Below are positions 1-7,734 of a stretch of 64,000 nt of DNA, piece after piece. The DNA comes from Sanguibacter antarcticus (GTDB taxonomy: Bacteria > Actinomycetota > Actinomycetes > Actinomycetales > Cellulomonadaceae): positions 992,001-1,056,000 of the forward strand of contig NZ_PDJG01000001.1 in assembly GCF_002564005.1 (NCBI RefSeq), written 5' to 3'. How positions within the stretch are numbered: position 1 is the first letter of the stretch; every line of letters begins with the position of its first letter. A program made the translations under genes and the position numbers. The notes under the pieces were generated by a model, which worked only from the letters and a program-made list of their open reading frames with translations, ran no database searches and had not been told where the DNA came from.

Positions 1-285
1 TACTCCCGCGCGGGTGCATGGCGAGGCACCGAGAGTCTGTACCGGGCGATCTTCTCCGACAACGGTGCCACCAAGGCATTGGCAGAAGCGCATTCGATCG
101 AGGTGCCGGTGCTCACGGTCGACGGCGTGAACAATCCCTTCACCGCGAACTCATTTCAGCAGGTGAGCTCAGGTGAGTTCACGTCGGTACACATCCAGGG
201 AGTCGGGCATCTAGTTGCTCAGGAAGCTCCCGAGCAACTCGCCGCCGCTGTCCTCGAGTTCGTGTCGGGCATCGACCGGGACTAA
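1..285 (+). CDS. alpha/beta hydrolase, C-terminal fragment (cut by window edge)
   Basis: The reading frame is open from base 1 to a TAA at 283-285, so only about 94 C-terminal residues are present. The stretch EVPVLTVDG followed about 30 residues later by [18 protein letters not shown] is the usual end of an alpha/beta-hydrolase fold: a strand carrying the acid residue region, then the catalytic histidine (GVGH) and the final helix. The substrate cannot be told from this part. The next gene is 168 bases downstream and I see no link between them. Confidence 0.75.
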   Translation, partial: YSRAGAWRGTESLYRAIFSDNGATKALAEAHSIEVPVLTVDGVNNPFTANSFQQVSSGEFTSVHIQGVGHLVAQEAPEQLAAAVLEFVSGIDRD

Positions 286-453
286 CTGTTGTGGGTCATG
301 ACGTTGGCAACTTCACGATCGTTGTCTGTGAACGACAGTTATCGGGGCAGGTCAGCTCCGACGTGATGCGGTGATCATGGTGGGCTACTTCGCGGCCATG
401 CCGATGAGCGAGCGTGGCGGTTCGGCGACGCCTGGTCGCTAGACTCGTCAGTC

Positions 454-1239
454 ATGAGCAATAGTGACGATCTGCAGTTTGCGTTCGACGTGTCGGACCA
501 AGCTGCTGAGCTCGCGTTGGAGTACTTCGAGGCCGGTGTCGCGGTGATGTTGAAGGATGACGGCTCTCAGGTCACCGAGGCTGACCGGGCGGTTGAGCGA
601 CTGCTTCGCGAGAGGCTGTCGAAGCACCGGCCGAGCGATGCACTCCTCGGCGAGGAACTGGGGCGGCTGGGGGAGTCCGATCGGATCTGGATCATCGACC
701 CCATCGACGGCACGGCCTTCTTCAGTCGGCATGACCCGAACTGGCGGGTCCACCTCGCACTTGAGGTTGGCGGGCGAACCGAGCTCGCGGTCGTGACCGC
801 TCCCGCGCTGCAGCGCTGCTGGTGGGCCACCCGCGGCGGGGGTGCGTTCGAGTCTCCCTGGCCACGGCACCAGGCTCGGGCAACGCGCCTGGACGTCAGT
901 GGGACGTCGACGTTGGAGGGGGCTCGCCTTGAGGCTCTAGACGATGCGTCTCGAGCGCGGCTCCCTCCGGGTGCGGTCCGCTCGCCGGCGAGCCCGCTGC
1001 CGCTCGTCGAGCTCGTTCGTGGCGAGATCGACGCCTTCCTGGTGGAGCGTTATCACCTCTGGGATCACGCTCCGTGGATCCTGCTCGTCGAGGAAGCGGG
1101 TGGTCAGTTCACCGACCGGACCGGAGGGCGTGCAGGCGATCAAGGGGGTGGGCTGTATTCCAACGCAAACCTGCACAGTCAGCTGCTCGCAGCGCTGCGG
1201 TATCCGAAACGCAACGGACCCTCCCCAGGGCTCACCTGA
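454..1239 (+). CDS. inositol monophosphatase family protein
   Basis: 261 residues, ATG start. It carries the metal-binding signatures of the FIG/inositol-phosphatase superfamily: GEELG at residues 66-70, DPIDGT at 82-87, and a late WDHAPWILLVEEAGG block that supplies the third aspartate and the alpha-helix after it. These enzymes remove phosphate from inositol phosphate, histidinol phosphate or PAP using Mg2+ ions. HDPNWRVHLAL after the DPIDGT motif resembles the histidinol-phosphatase/IMPase-like branch, but substrate assignment would be a guess. It stands alone, with no operon partner, and ends in a TGA at 1237. Confidence 0.85.
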   Translation: MSNSDDLQFAFDVSDQAAELALEYFEAGVAVMLKDDGSQVTEADRAVERLLRERLSKHRPSDALLGEELGRLGESDRIWIIDPIDGTAFFSRHDPNWRVHLALEVGGRTELAVVTAPALQRCWWATRGGGAFESPWPRHQARATRLDVSGTSTLEGARLEALDDASRARLPPGAVRSPASPLPLVELVRGEIDAFLVERYHLWDHAPWILLVEEAGGQFTDRTGGRAGDQGGGLYSNANLHSQLLAALRYPKRNGPSPGLT

Positions 1240-1558
1240 CAAGACCCTGAGACCAACCACTACCGTCACGACCCCGCCTCGACTCCTATCGAAGCGTCAG
1301 TTCCGAGCCTCCACCAAACCGACTGCACGCTGGATTGGGATGAGCCCAGAAAATCTTCCGTCGCCCGAGCGCTGGCCAAAGACGACTTGCCTCCACGTCA
1401 GACGCGACTGAAGGGCCCCACAACACCTAGTGATGCGGCCTCGCACTTGATACCGTCGCAATGTAAAGCCGGCTTGCTGCAATGATGCGGGTCATGCCGG
1501 AATCGCGAAGAGGGTAGACGTTGGAGTTTGTAAGAATGAGCGATGGTGCAGTGCGGGT
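1240..1558. other. intergenic stretch without a recognisable gene
   Basis: A 319-base gap between the inositol-phosphatase-like gene and a small orphan ORF. The frame of the upstream gene stays open for about 81 codons past its TGA (to 1483-1485), but the translated tail resembles no family I know and has less regular codon use, so I do not call it. I see no tRNA, clear terminator or repeat here. Confidence 0.4.
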
Positions 1559-1828
1559 GTGGGTGCACTCGTCGCAGTGTTGATGGCGTTCGGCCTTGGG
1601 CTGATCGCGCCGACGTCGACGATTGCGACTGCTGGAGCCGGAGGGGAATCGGCGTCTGGTGGCGAGGCCGCGACGTCCATCGAAACGGTCATGGCGAAGG
1701 TGGCAGACAGCACCCTCGACGTACGAGCGTCACTGTCTCCTCTTGATGAGTCACATGCAACCGTTCTTGACATCAGTTCCGACACGGGAGCCTTTATTTC
1801 CGGGACTGGGCCTGTCATGCAGGTATGA
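1559..1828 (+). CDS. small putative exported protein, function unknown
   Basis: 89 codons beginning with GTG. Residues 1-20 are a hydrophobic stretch (ALVAVLMAFGLGLIA) like a signal peptide or membrane anchor, followed by a Gly/Ala/Ser-rich, mildly acidic region. No convincing Shine-Dalgarno precedes the GTG, and there is no other start codon in frame just upstream, so it could be a decayed or chance frame. It lies in an accessory stretch with a second small ORF 63 bases downstream. I do not recognise a family. Confidence 0.3.
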   Translation: MGALVAVLMAFGLGLIAPTSTIATAGAGGESASGGEAATSIETVMAKVADSTLDVRASLSPLDESHATVLDISSDTGAFISGTGPVMQV

Positions 1829-1891
1829 TATCGAACTGACCTAGGACATGCAGAAGGCTGTGAAGGAGTCGAATCGTATGGCGGTTCAGAT

Positions 1892-2122
1892 ATGACAAAC
1901 GATGAGCGTCCGCAGTACCTGCCATTCTTGACGGTCTTTGCGGGGATGGTGTTGTCGGCGTGTGCACTGATGCTCATGGTCCCCGTGCTGTTCCGCTCGC
2001 ACGACCCGTGGCTCGAGTGGCTCGCTGCAGCCATCGGGTTTCTCTTTGTCGTTCTTGGGTGGGCGACGCGTCGAATGCGCCCTGATGTGCCAGAAACAGT
2101 CGATCCGAAGAGCGGGTTGTAG
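1892..2122 (+). CDS. small two-helix membrane protein, function unknown
   Basis: 76 residues with an ATG start. Two hydrophobic segments are visible: FLTVFAGMVLSACALMLMV (about residues 12-30) and WLAAAIGFLFVVLGWAT (about 43-59), linked by a short charged loop. The C-terminus is charged (RRMRPDVPETVDPK). Composition is typical of small actinobacterial integral membrane proteins with no known role. It is followed by the Rhs/IS3 remnant on the other strand. Confidence 0.5.
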   Translation: MTNDERPQYLPFLTVFAGMVLSACALMLMVPVLFRSHDPWLEWLAAAIGFLFVVLGWATRRMRPDVPETVDPKSGL

Positions 2123-2166
2123 AACGTTCGAAGGCTTGACCCCGGCTCGTGGATACGCGGGTAGTT

Positions 2167-2316
2167 TCACGTGGCGAGCCGTAGGTGCGTGAGGTCACCC
2201 GTGCGTGCCAGCGAGGGTTCGCGTTCGAGGGAGGTGTTGAACGACTCGGCCAGCGCGTGGTCCGGGCTGGTACGCACCTTGCCCATCGAATGCTGCACGC
2301 CCAGGCTCTTGCACAA
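2167..2316 (-). pseudogene. IS3-family transposase (OrfB) C-terminal remnant
   Basis: Read on the minus strand, this gives about 49 residues ending in a TGA at 2167-2169. GVQHSMGKVRTSPDHALAES (then FNTSLERE) matches the end of the DDE domain of IS3-family OrfB proteins, whose usual form is GI.QSMSR.G...DNA.AESFF.TLK.E; the A-ESF glutamate is the last acid of the DDE triad. Only this tail is left, with no terminal inverted repeats or OrfA. It is joined directly to Rhs-like sequence, so the element is dead. Confidence 0.6.
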
Positions 2317-2593
2317 GCCTGCTGCGTCGTAGCCGAAGCCGTAGGTGTCGTGTCACCGTCGGTAGTCAGGGCCGTGATGCGGCCGTTGACGTCCCGCTCG
2401 TGCTGGTCGTGACCGTTGGCGCTCGGCCGCCGATCTGTTGGGTGTACCCCGAGAGCAAGCCGTCGAGGTTAGAGAAGGTGCGCACCGCACCGGCTGAGGA
2501 GCCCTCGCGGGTGATCTGTCCGTCCGTGTCGAGGGAGCAGGCGAGGTGGCTGCCCGTCCACACCGGTCCGCGAGACCATGTTGGGGTACGCAT
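2317..2593 (-). pseudogene. Rhs/YD-repeat protein remnant, frameshifted
   Basis: On the minus strand, fragments in two frames look like Rhs/YD repeats: LDTDGQITREGSSAGAVRTF with NLDGLLSGYTQQIGG after it, then RDVNGRITALTTDGDTT, then YGFGYDAAG. These fit the pattern of Rhs cores (DADGRIT...YDAAGxL). At least one, probably two, frameshifts break the series, and the last YDAAG runs straight into IS3 transposase sequence at about 2316. It is a leftover of a polymorphic-toxin-type shell protein, disrupted by a transposon and then deleted. Confidence 0.55.
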
Positions 2594-2620
2594 AGGGTGA
2601 CGGGCGCTCCGAGCAACGAG

Positions 2621-2654
2621 AGAGGCCGCCTCGGATTTCTCCGAAACGGCCTCT
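2621..2654 (-). terminator. hairpin downstream of tRNA-Val(GAC)
   Basis: AGAGGCCG (2621-2628) pairs with CGGCCTCT (2647-2654), and inside it CGGA pairs with TCCG. It lies 16 bases beyond the 3' end of the minus-strand tRNA-Val gene, the right place for a transcription terminator. No long U run follows. Confidence 0.55.
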
Positions 2655-2669
2655 GACCTGCTGTGATGC

Positions 2670-2744
2670 TGGTGGGCGATACTGGGATCGAACCAGTGAC
2701 CTCTTCCGTGTCAGGGAAGCGCGCTACCGCTGCGCCAATCGCCC
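2670..2744 (-). tRNA. tRNA-Val (GAC)
   Basis: The minus strand folds as a full cloverleaf: acceptor GGGCGAT/ATCGCCC, anticodon stem CTTCC/GGAAG around loop CTGACAC (anticodon GAC), and T-arm with GGTTCGATCC. The discriminator is A and a CCA end is encoded (bases 2672-2670). Outside the anticodon arm it is nearly identical to tRNA-Val(CAC) at 5254-5325, which lies in the opposite orientation. Confidence 0.95.
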
Positions 2745-2779
2745 ATGCGTGCTGCACGAGATGAAGCTTTCGTACTACG

Positions 2780-2850
2780 AGGTGGAGACGGGATTCGAAC
2801 CCGTGTGGACGGCTTTGCAGGCCGCTGCCTCGCCTCTCGGCCACTCCACC
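2780..2850 (-). tRNA. tRNA-Cys (GCA)
   Basis: Minus strand. Acceptor GGTGGAG/CTCCACC, anticodon loop CTGCAAA (anticodon GCA), T-arm with GGGTTCGAATCCC. The discriminator is U, the identity base of tRNA-Cys. CCA is not encoded. The gene lies between tRNA-Gly and tRNA-Val in one minus-strand tRNA cluster. Confidence 0.95.
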
Positions 2851-2894
2851 GCTGAGATGAATCACCGGGGGAGACCCCCGAGGATCTGTCTCCG

Positions 2895-2966
2895 AGCGGA
2901 CGACGGGATTCGAACCCGCGACCCTCACCTTGGCAAGGTGATGCTCTACCACTGAGCCACGTCCGC
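2895..2966 (-). tRNA. tRNA-Gly (GCC)
   Basis: Minus strand. Acceptor GCGGACG/CGTCCGC, anticodon stem CACC/GGTG around TTGCCAA (anticodon GCC), T-arm with CGGGTTCGAATCCCG, discriminator U. CCA is not encoded. It is the first gene of the three-tRNA minus-strand cluster. Confidence 0.95.
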
Positions 2967-3133
2967 ATGCCCCGAACACTTCGTGAATTTCTCCCCGGCG
3001 TTTTCGGCGCGTCCCAGACTCTAATGGACTTTCGCGCCCTGAGTCCAACTGAGTGCCGTCGTCTGCGTGTCAGCCGCAGGATCTCGCGGAAAACTTCCTG
3101 AGATGACGTCCGCCAGCAGATGGTCGGTAGCGT

Positions 3134-4264
3134 GTGGGCGTGGACGGATACGCGCGCTTCGGGCGCAGGACGGGGCGCGGTGCGGTCGAGATGGTCGACC
3201 TCACGCGCGAACCAGATGCGCTGGGCGTCGGGGGTGTGTGGTTCGTCGTCGCAGACTTCGAGGGCCCCGTGAGGGCATGGCGTTTCGCTCACGTAGAGAC
3301 CGGTCCGGAGGCCACGTCGAGCCTCGAGGGTTCTCGGCTTCCCGCCGAGCCGTGGAACGGGCCCGCATCCGCGGACTGGCGGTCGTCGCTCGACGAGGAC
3401 GCCTACCGCGCGGCCGTCGTGACCGTGCGGGAGCACGTCAGGCAGGGGAGCGTCTACCAGGCGAACATCTGCCGCATCCTGTCTGCCCCGCTCTCGCCCG
3501 CGCGCGGCGAGCCGTCGGCGGTGGCTCTGGCTCAGCGCCTGGCCGCAGGCAACCCGGCACCCTACGAAGGTGTCATCCATGTCCCGGCGCTCTCCGGGCT
3601 CGAGCCCGTCTGGGTCGTGACAGCGTCCCCGGAGCTCTTCTTGCGCGCAGACCGCGTCGTGGGTCCCGACGGGCGGGTGACCACCACGGTGACGTCCGCG
3701 CCGATCAAGGGAACCGCGTCCACCCCTGAGGGGCTGCTCGACAAAGACCGTGCCGAGAACGTCATGATCACCGACCTCGTCCGCAACGATCTCCACCGGG
3801 TCTGCGAGCCGGGGAGCGTCGAGGTCACGAGCCTTCTCGCTGTCGAGAAGCATCCCGGGCTCGCTCACCTCGTCTCGACGGTGGTCGGCACGCTCTTGCC
3901 CGACGTCACCGAGCCGCCAGGCCCCTGGGGCGCGATCCTCGGTGCGACGTTCCCGCCCGCGTCTGTCTCCGGCGCGCCCAAGTCCGCCGCGCTGCGCATC
4001 ATCGGGGAGCTCGAGCCCGTCCCACGAGGTCCCTACTGCGGTGCGGTCGGATGGATCGACGTCGATGCCGGGACAGCCGAGCTCGCTGTCGGTATCCGGA
4101 CGTTCTGGTGGACCGCGGACAGCCCCCACACGGCCGGTGGCGGCCCCCGTCTGCACTTCGGCACAGGTGCAGGGATCACGTGGGGGAGCGACCCCGAGGC
4201 CGAGTGGCGCGAGACCGAGCTCAAGGCCCACCGTCTGATCGGGCTCGCGTCTGCGGCAGACTGA
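3134..4264 (+). CDS. pabB: aminodeoxychorismate synthase component I (chorismate-binding enzyme)
   Basis: 376 residues of the anthranilate/ADC synthase component I fold. PabB makes 4-amino-4-deoxychorismate from chorismate for folate synthesis. The chorismate-binding half shows PIKGTASTPEG (residues 190-200, with the PabB-type lysine K192), DRAENVMITDLVRNDL (205-220), the HLVSTVVG block at 245, FPPASVSGAPK (273-283) and GAGITWGSDPEAEW near the end. The N-terminal half is short, as in actinobacterial PabB. GTG at 3134 is used; GTG at 3140 is an alternative. The lyase gene pabC follows after 4 bases. No glutamine amidotransferase subunit is in the window. Confidence 0.85.
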   Translation: MGVDGYARFGRRTGRGAVEMVDLTREPDALGVGGVWFVVADFEGPVRAWRFAHVETGPEATSSLEGSRLPAEPWNGPASADWRSSLDEDAYRAAVVTVREHVRQGSVYQANICRILSAPLSPARGEPSAVALAQRLAAGNPAPYEGVIHVPALSGLEPVWVVTASPELFLRADRVVGPDGRVTTTVTSAPIKGTASTPEGLLDKDRAENVMITDLVRNDLHRVCEPGSVEVTSLLAVEKHPGLAHLVSTVVGTLLPDVTEPPGPWGAILGATFPPASVSGAPKSAALRIIGELEPVPRGPYCGAVGWIDVDAGTAELAVGIRTFWWTADSPHTAGGGPRLHFGTGAGITWGSDPEAEWRETELKAHRLIGLASAAD

Positions 4265-4268
4265 TCCC

Positions 4269-5123
4269 ATGGACCTAGTCATCTGGACGGACGGGCGGTT
4301 CGTCACCGCCGACGAACCGGCGCTCAGCGGTGTCGACCACGGCTTCACCGTCGGCGACGGGGTGTTCGAGACCTGCTCGGTGGTTGACGGGCAGGCCTTC
4401 GCGCTCACCCGGCACCTGCACCGCCTCGCCCGCTCCGCCCGCGGCATGGGCCTCGCTGCGCCCGACGAGGACGTCGTCCGCGACGCCGTGCAGCGGGTCC
4501 TCGACCGCGCAGGTGCGACTGTCGGCCGACTGCGCATCACCGTCACCGCGGGCGTCGGCCCGCTTGGCTCGGCGCGTGGCGACGGCCCCGTCACTCTCCT
4601 CGTGGCGGCCGGCCCGAGCGCCCCGTCGTCCCTGTCTCGAGCCGTCCGCCTGCCGTGGGTCCGTAACGAGCGCTCAGCAGTCGCCGGGCTCAAGACGACG
4701 TCCTACGCCGAGAACGTCGTCGGCCTCGCCTATGCCACGGCTCGCGGCGCCGACGAGGGCCTCCTGGCGAACACCGTCGGTGCACTCTGCGAAGGGACCG
4801 CGTCGAACGTGCTCGTCGAGCGTGACGGAGAGCTCCTCACCCCCGTCCTCGAGACCGGTTGCCTCGCAGGCATCACCCGCGAGCTCTTGCTCGAGTGGGC
4901 GGCGCACGAGGGGCTGCCCGTCCGTGAAGCCACACCAGACGAGCTGCCGTTCATGGTCCTCGACGACGTGCTCGCCGGACGTGGCGCGCTCGCGCTCGCG
5001 GGGAGCATTCGCAACGTCACACCGGTCGTCTCTCTCGACGGCGTCGACCTCGCTCCGGGGCACCTGACCTACGCCGCTCAGGACCTCTTCGCCCGCCGCG
5101 TACGCGACGGCATCGACCCCTGA
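4269..5123 (+). CDS. pabC: aminodeoxychorismate lyase (class IV aminotransferase)
   Basis: 284 residues of the branched-chain aminotransferase/ADC lyase fold (PLP fold type IV). DHGFTVGDGVFET (residues 23-35) is the family start signature. K142 in GLKTTSYAENV is the PLP-binding lysine, and E175 in LCEGTASNV follows. It would split 4-amino-4-deoxychorismate into p-aminobenzoate and pyruvate, directly after the PabB step encoded 4 bases upstream. Without the context a D-amino-acid or branched-chain aminotransferase could not be excluded. The pairing with pabB is the main argument. Confidence 0.85.
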   Translation: MDLVIWTDGRFVTADEPALSGVDHGFTVGDGVFETCSVVDGQAFALTRHLHRLARSARGMGLAAPDEDVVRDAVQRVLDRAGATVGRLRITVTAGVGPLGSARGDGPVTLLVAAGPSAPSSLSRAVRLPWVRNERSAVAGLKTTSYAENVVGLAYATARGADEGLLANTVGALCEGTASNVLVERDGELLTPVLETGCLAGITRELLLEWAAHEGLPVREATPDELPFMVLDDVLAGRGALALAGSIRNVTPVVSLDGVDLAPGHLTYAAQDLFARRVRDGIDP

Positions 5124-5253
5124 CGCCAGGCGGGATGCGCCGTGCGACGTCTGGGCCGCGGCCCAGTTCGCCTCCATGGCCCTAGAGCGGTTACGATCTT
5201 CCACGGACACCGACGCTGATCGCCAGCGTTCGGCATCGGTGGACCAGATCAGC

Positions 5254-5325
5254 GGGCGATTGGCGCAGTGGTAGCGCGCTTCGTTCACACCGAAGAGGTC
5301 ACTGGTTCGAACCCAGTATCGCCCA
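5254..5325 (+). tRNA. tRNA-Val (CAC)
   Basis: Acceptor GGGCGAT/ATCGCCC, anticodon stem CTTCG/CGAAG around loop TTCACAC (anticodon CAC), T-arm with CTGGTTCGAACCCAG, discriminator A. CCA is not encoded. It is almost the same sequence as tRNA-Val(GAC) at 2670-2744 apart from the anticodon arm and two single positions, but on the opposite strand. Confidence 0.95.
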
Positions 5326-5332
5326 CATGTTC

Positions 5333-5376
5333 ACAACAGCCTCTGGACTGCGGAAACGCGGCCCAGAGGCTGTTGT
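5333..5376 (+). terminator. terminator hairpin after tRNA-Val(CAC)
   Basis: A perfect 14-bp stem: ACAACAGCCTCTGG (5333-5346) with CCAGAGGCTGTTGT (5363-5376), around a 16-base loop. It begins 7 bases past the tRNA. There is no long U tract, which is common for terminators in high-GC actinobacteria. Confidence 0.7.
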
Positions 5377-5418
5377 CATCTCCGACAACGAGCCTCACGA
5401 CGCCGGCAGAGGAGCGAC

Positions 5419-6018
5419 ATGGCCGCGGTGAACGGCAAGGCCGTCGAACTCACGATGGAGGAGCTACGAGCCGTGGCTCGCTTCGCTGCCGACTGCGCGG
5501 AGAGCGTGCTTCCCGATTTCGAGGCTGAGGCCCCGGAGAACTCGCGACCGCGCGAAGCGCTCCATGCCGCTCGCGTCTTCGCCGAGGGAGGCGCCCGGAC
5601 GAACCTCCAACGAACAGCCGCCTTCGCAGCACACCGAGCAGCACAGAGCGTGTCCGCGGAGACTGCGCAGCTCGCAGCACTGGCCTGCGGCGACGCCGCA
5701 GCCTCCGCCTACCTCCACCCGATCGCCGAGGCGACGCAGGTCGGCCACATCCTCCGCGCGGCGGCCTGTGCCGCACGAGTAGCCGAGCTGAGAGCCGACG
5801 ACGAGGGAACGACGAGCAGCGACAGCGTAGGCGTCCTGGTAGAACGAGCAGCCCCGCCCGTACCCGACGTGCTTCGTCGATATCCGGCCGCACCCCACGG
5901 AGCTTCTCGCCTCTCACGGCTGATGAGCGCACTCGACACCGCAATCAGGCAACGGACCTCAGAAGCGAAACCGATCGACGACGAGAGGTCGAACGAAGGC
6001 CGCACCGACTCACGGTGA
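5419..6018 (+). CDS. putative immunity protein, Imm5-like
   Basis: 199 residues, all-helical and alanine-rich. The pattern LRAVARFAADCAESVLPDFE, then NSRPREALHAARVFAEG, then repeated A-A-H/G-A-A blocks (AAFAAHRAA, ACGDAAASAYLHPIAEATQ, HILRAAACAARV) resembles the helical Imm5-like family, in which the aromatic/Asp and RPRxAIxAAR motifs are conserved. Members often protect against polymorphic toxins. A good ribosome site (GAGGAG) precedes the ATG. No intact toxin is next to it, but a broken Rhs remnant lies 3 kb upstream across the tRNA genes. The last 50 residues are charged and probably disordered. Confidence 0.5.
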   Translation: MAAVNGKAVELTMEELRAVARFAADCAESVLPDFEAEAPENSRPREALHAARVFAEGGARTNLQRTAAFAAHRAAQSVSAETAQLAALACGDAAASAYLHPIAEATQVGHILRAAACAARVAELRADDEGTTSSDSVGVLVERAAPPVPDVLRRYPAAPHGASRLSRLMSALDTAIRQRTSEAKPIDDERSNEGRTDSR

Positions 6019-6105
6019 GGAATCGCCGTTCCGGCGCACGGGAGAGCTGCTGTTCCCGTCCACGCCTCACCCGTTCCGCTCACGTCCTCGTGTAGAACTG
6101 AACGA

Positions 6106-7068
6106 GTGAGCAGTGAGGAACTCGAGGCGTACCGGAGGCCGTTGACGGGCTATTGCTACCGGCTGCTCGGATCAGCGGCGGATGCCGACGACGCGGTCCA
6201 GGAGACCCTGATCCGGGCGTCTCGCAAGCTCGCCGACTTCGACCCCCAGCGCGCCCGGCTGACCACCTGGCTGCACACGATCGCGACCAACATCTGTATC
6301 GACATGCTCCGAAGTGCCAGCAGGCGGGCCCTCGCGGTCGACTTGGGGCCAGCCTCGCAGAGCACAGAGATGGGAGCGCCGCTCTCGCCTGGGCGGTTCG
6401 TCGAACCGATGCCCGACGCTCGCCTGTTCGGCATCGACGACCCCGCCGATCGGATCGTTCTGCGCGAGACCGTGCGCCTCGCGTTCATCGCGGCCTTGCA
6501 ACGCCTGTCGCCCAGGCAGCGCGCGACACTCGTTCTGCGCGACGTGCTGGTCTTCTCGGCGCAGGAGAGTGCCGAGATCTTGGGCACCTCGGTCGCGGCG
6601 GTGAACAGCGTGTTGCAGCGGGCGCGTGCAGCGCTCGCAGATCATCCGGTCGCCGTCACTGACGTTCTGGACCCTGAGGACGCCGTGCAGCGGGATCTGC
6701 TCGCACGCTATGTCGCCGCCTTCGAGGCGCACGACGTGCCCCGGTTGACAGCGTTGCTGCGAGAGGACGCGACCTCGTCGATGCCGCCGTTCGCGTGGTG
6801 GCTCTCCGGTCGAGACCGGATCGGGGCAGTGATGGCGGCCAGCGATGCCTGTGCTGGTGACCGGTTGCTGCCCACCGCGATCAACGGGTCGCCCGGGTTC
6901 GGACAGTACCGGCCCGGTCTGGACGGCCGGCTCGAACCGTTCGCTCTCCTCGTGGTCGAGGTCGTCTCCGGCCGCGTCGCTCACCTCGTGACCTTTCTCG
7001 GCAGCCAGGCGCGGTTCGCCGAGTTCGGGCTGCCCCCGGTGGTGAAGGAGACCGGGCTGGCGCGATGA
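6106..7068 (+). CDS. ECF-type RNA polymerase sigma factor with SnoaL-like C-terminal domain (SigG/TIGR02960-like)
   Basis: 320 residues, GTG start. Region 2 is at about residues 8-75 (YCYRLLGSAADADDAVQETL with WLHTIATNICIDMLR), and region 4 at about 125-185 (LSPRQRATLVLRDVLVFSA followed by the helix-turn-helix SAEILGTSVAAVNSVLQRAR). The remaining 130 residues (YVAAFEAHDVPRLTALLRED, then SMPPFAWWLSGRD) form a SnoaL-like domain, as in the long ECF factors that lack a classical anti-sigma factor and are thought to be controlled by this tail. A DinB/MDMPI-type protein follows 60 bases downstream and may share its control. Confidence 0.8.
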   Translation: MSSEELEAYRRPLTGYCYRLLGSAADADDAVQETLIRASRKLADFDPQRARLTTWLHTIATNICIDMLRSASRRALAVDLGPASQSTEMGAPLSPGRFVEPMPDARLFGIDDPADRIVLRETVRLAFIAALQRLSPRQRATLVLRDVLVFSAQESAEILGTSVAAVNSVLQRARAALADHPVAVTDVLDPEDAVQRDLLARYVAAFEAHDVPRLTALLREDATSSMPPFAWWLSGRDRIGAVMAASDACAGDRLLPTAINGSPGFGQYRPGLDGRLEPFALLVVEVVSGRVAHLVTFLGSQARFAEFGLPPVVKETGLAR

Positions 7069-7128
7069 GTGTGAGCGAGTCGGGTCGTACAAGCAGTGAG
7101 AGCACCCCGCACGACGAGGAGGAACCAC

Positions 7129-7734
7129 ATGTCTGCACACCCCGACGAGATCATCGCTGCGACCCACGCCGAGCGCACCCGGCTGGTGGGCCTGGTGCAG
7201 GACCTCGGACCGGACCGATGGAGCGTCCCGTCCCTGTGCGCCGGCTGGCAGGTCCGCGAGGTGCTGGCCCACCTCACGATGCCGTTCCGCAGCACGCTGC
7301 CGGACGTCGTCCTCGGCATGGCCAGGTCGCGCTTCTCGTTCGACCGCTACGCCGACCGCGACGCTCGTGCTGTCGCTCGATCGATGACCGACGCCGAGCT
7401 GGTGGACCTGCTGCGCGACAACATCACCCACCCCTGGCGTCCACCGGGTGGAGGCCGAGTCGGAGCATTGAGCCACGACGTGATCCACGGTCTGGACATC
7501 ACCGAGCCCTTGGGCCTGCCTCGACCGCCCGTTGACCGGGTGGCGCTCGTGCTGCAGAACGCGACTCCCCGAGCCGTGCGGTACTTCCGGGTGGACCTGG
7601 ACGGTACGAGACTGGTGGCGAGCGACGCAGACGTGACCATCGGGAACGGTGCCGAGGTGCGCCTGCCCGTCACGGATCTCCTTCTGGTGGTCTCGGGACG
7701 CCGCACGCTCGCAGAGACGATCAAGGAGGCGTGA
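7129..7734 (+). CDS. maleylpyruvate-isomerase-family mycothiol-dependent protein (DinB-like fold)
   Basis: 201 residues when started at the ATG at 7129, which has a strong ribosome site (GAGGAGG) 7-8 bases before it; an upstream GTG at 7096 lacks one. HAERTRLVGLVQDLGPDRW, the SLCAGWQVREVLAHL block and GALSHDVIHGLDITEPLG are signatures of the TIGR03083/MDMPI N-terminal four-helix fold. WxVRExLAHL and the later SHDVIHGLD supply the histidines of the metal site. Family members act with mycothiol on varied substrates or have lost activity, so I do not name a substrate. It sits directly behind the ECF sigma gene. Confidence 0.75.
   Translation: MSAHPDEIIAATHAERTRLVGLVQDLGPDRWSVPSLCAGWQVREVLAHLTMPFRSTLPDVVLGMARSRFSFDRYADRDARAVARSMTDAELVDLLRDNITHPWRPPGGGRVGALSHDVIHGLDITEPLGLPRPPVDRVALVLQNATPRAVRYFRVDLDGTRLVASDADVTIGNGAEVRLPVTDLLLVVSGRRTLAETIKEA

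Noticed and set aside
1240..1485. In-frame open stretch of about 81 codons after the TGA of the inositol-phosphatase-like gene
   Set aside because: It has no start codon with ribosome site, irregular codon use and no recognisable similarity. Stop-codon read-through would need evidence I do not have.
2711..4693. A 660-codon minus-strand open frame across tRNAs, pabB and pabC
   Set aside because: It is the antisense shadow of GC-rich genes and crosses three tRNA genes. The plus-strand frames have clear family motifs.
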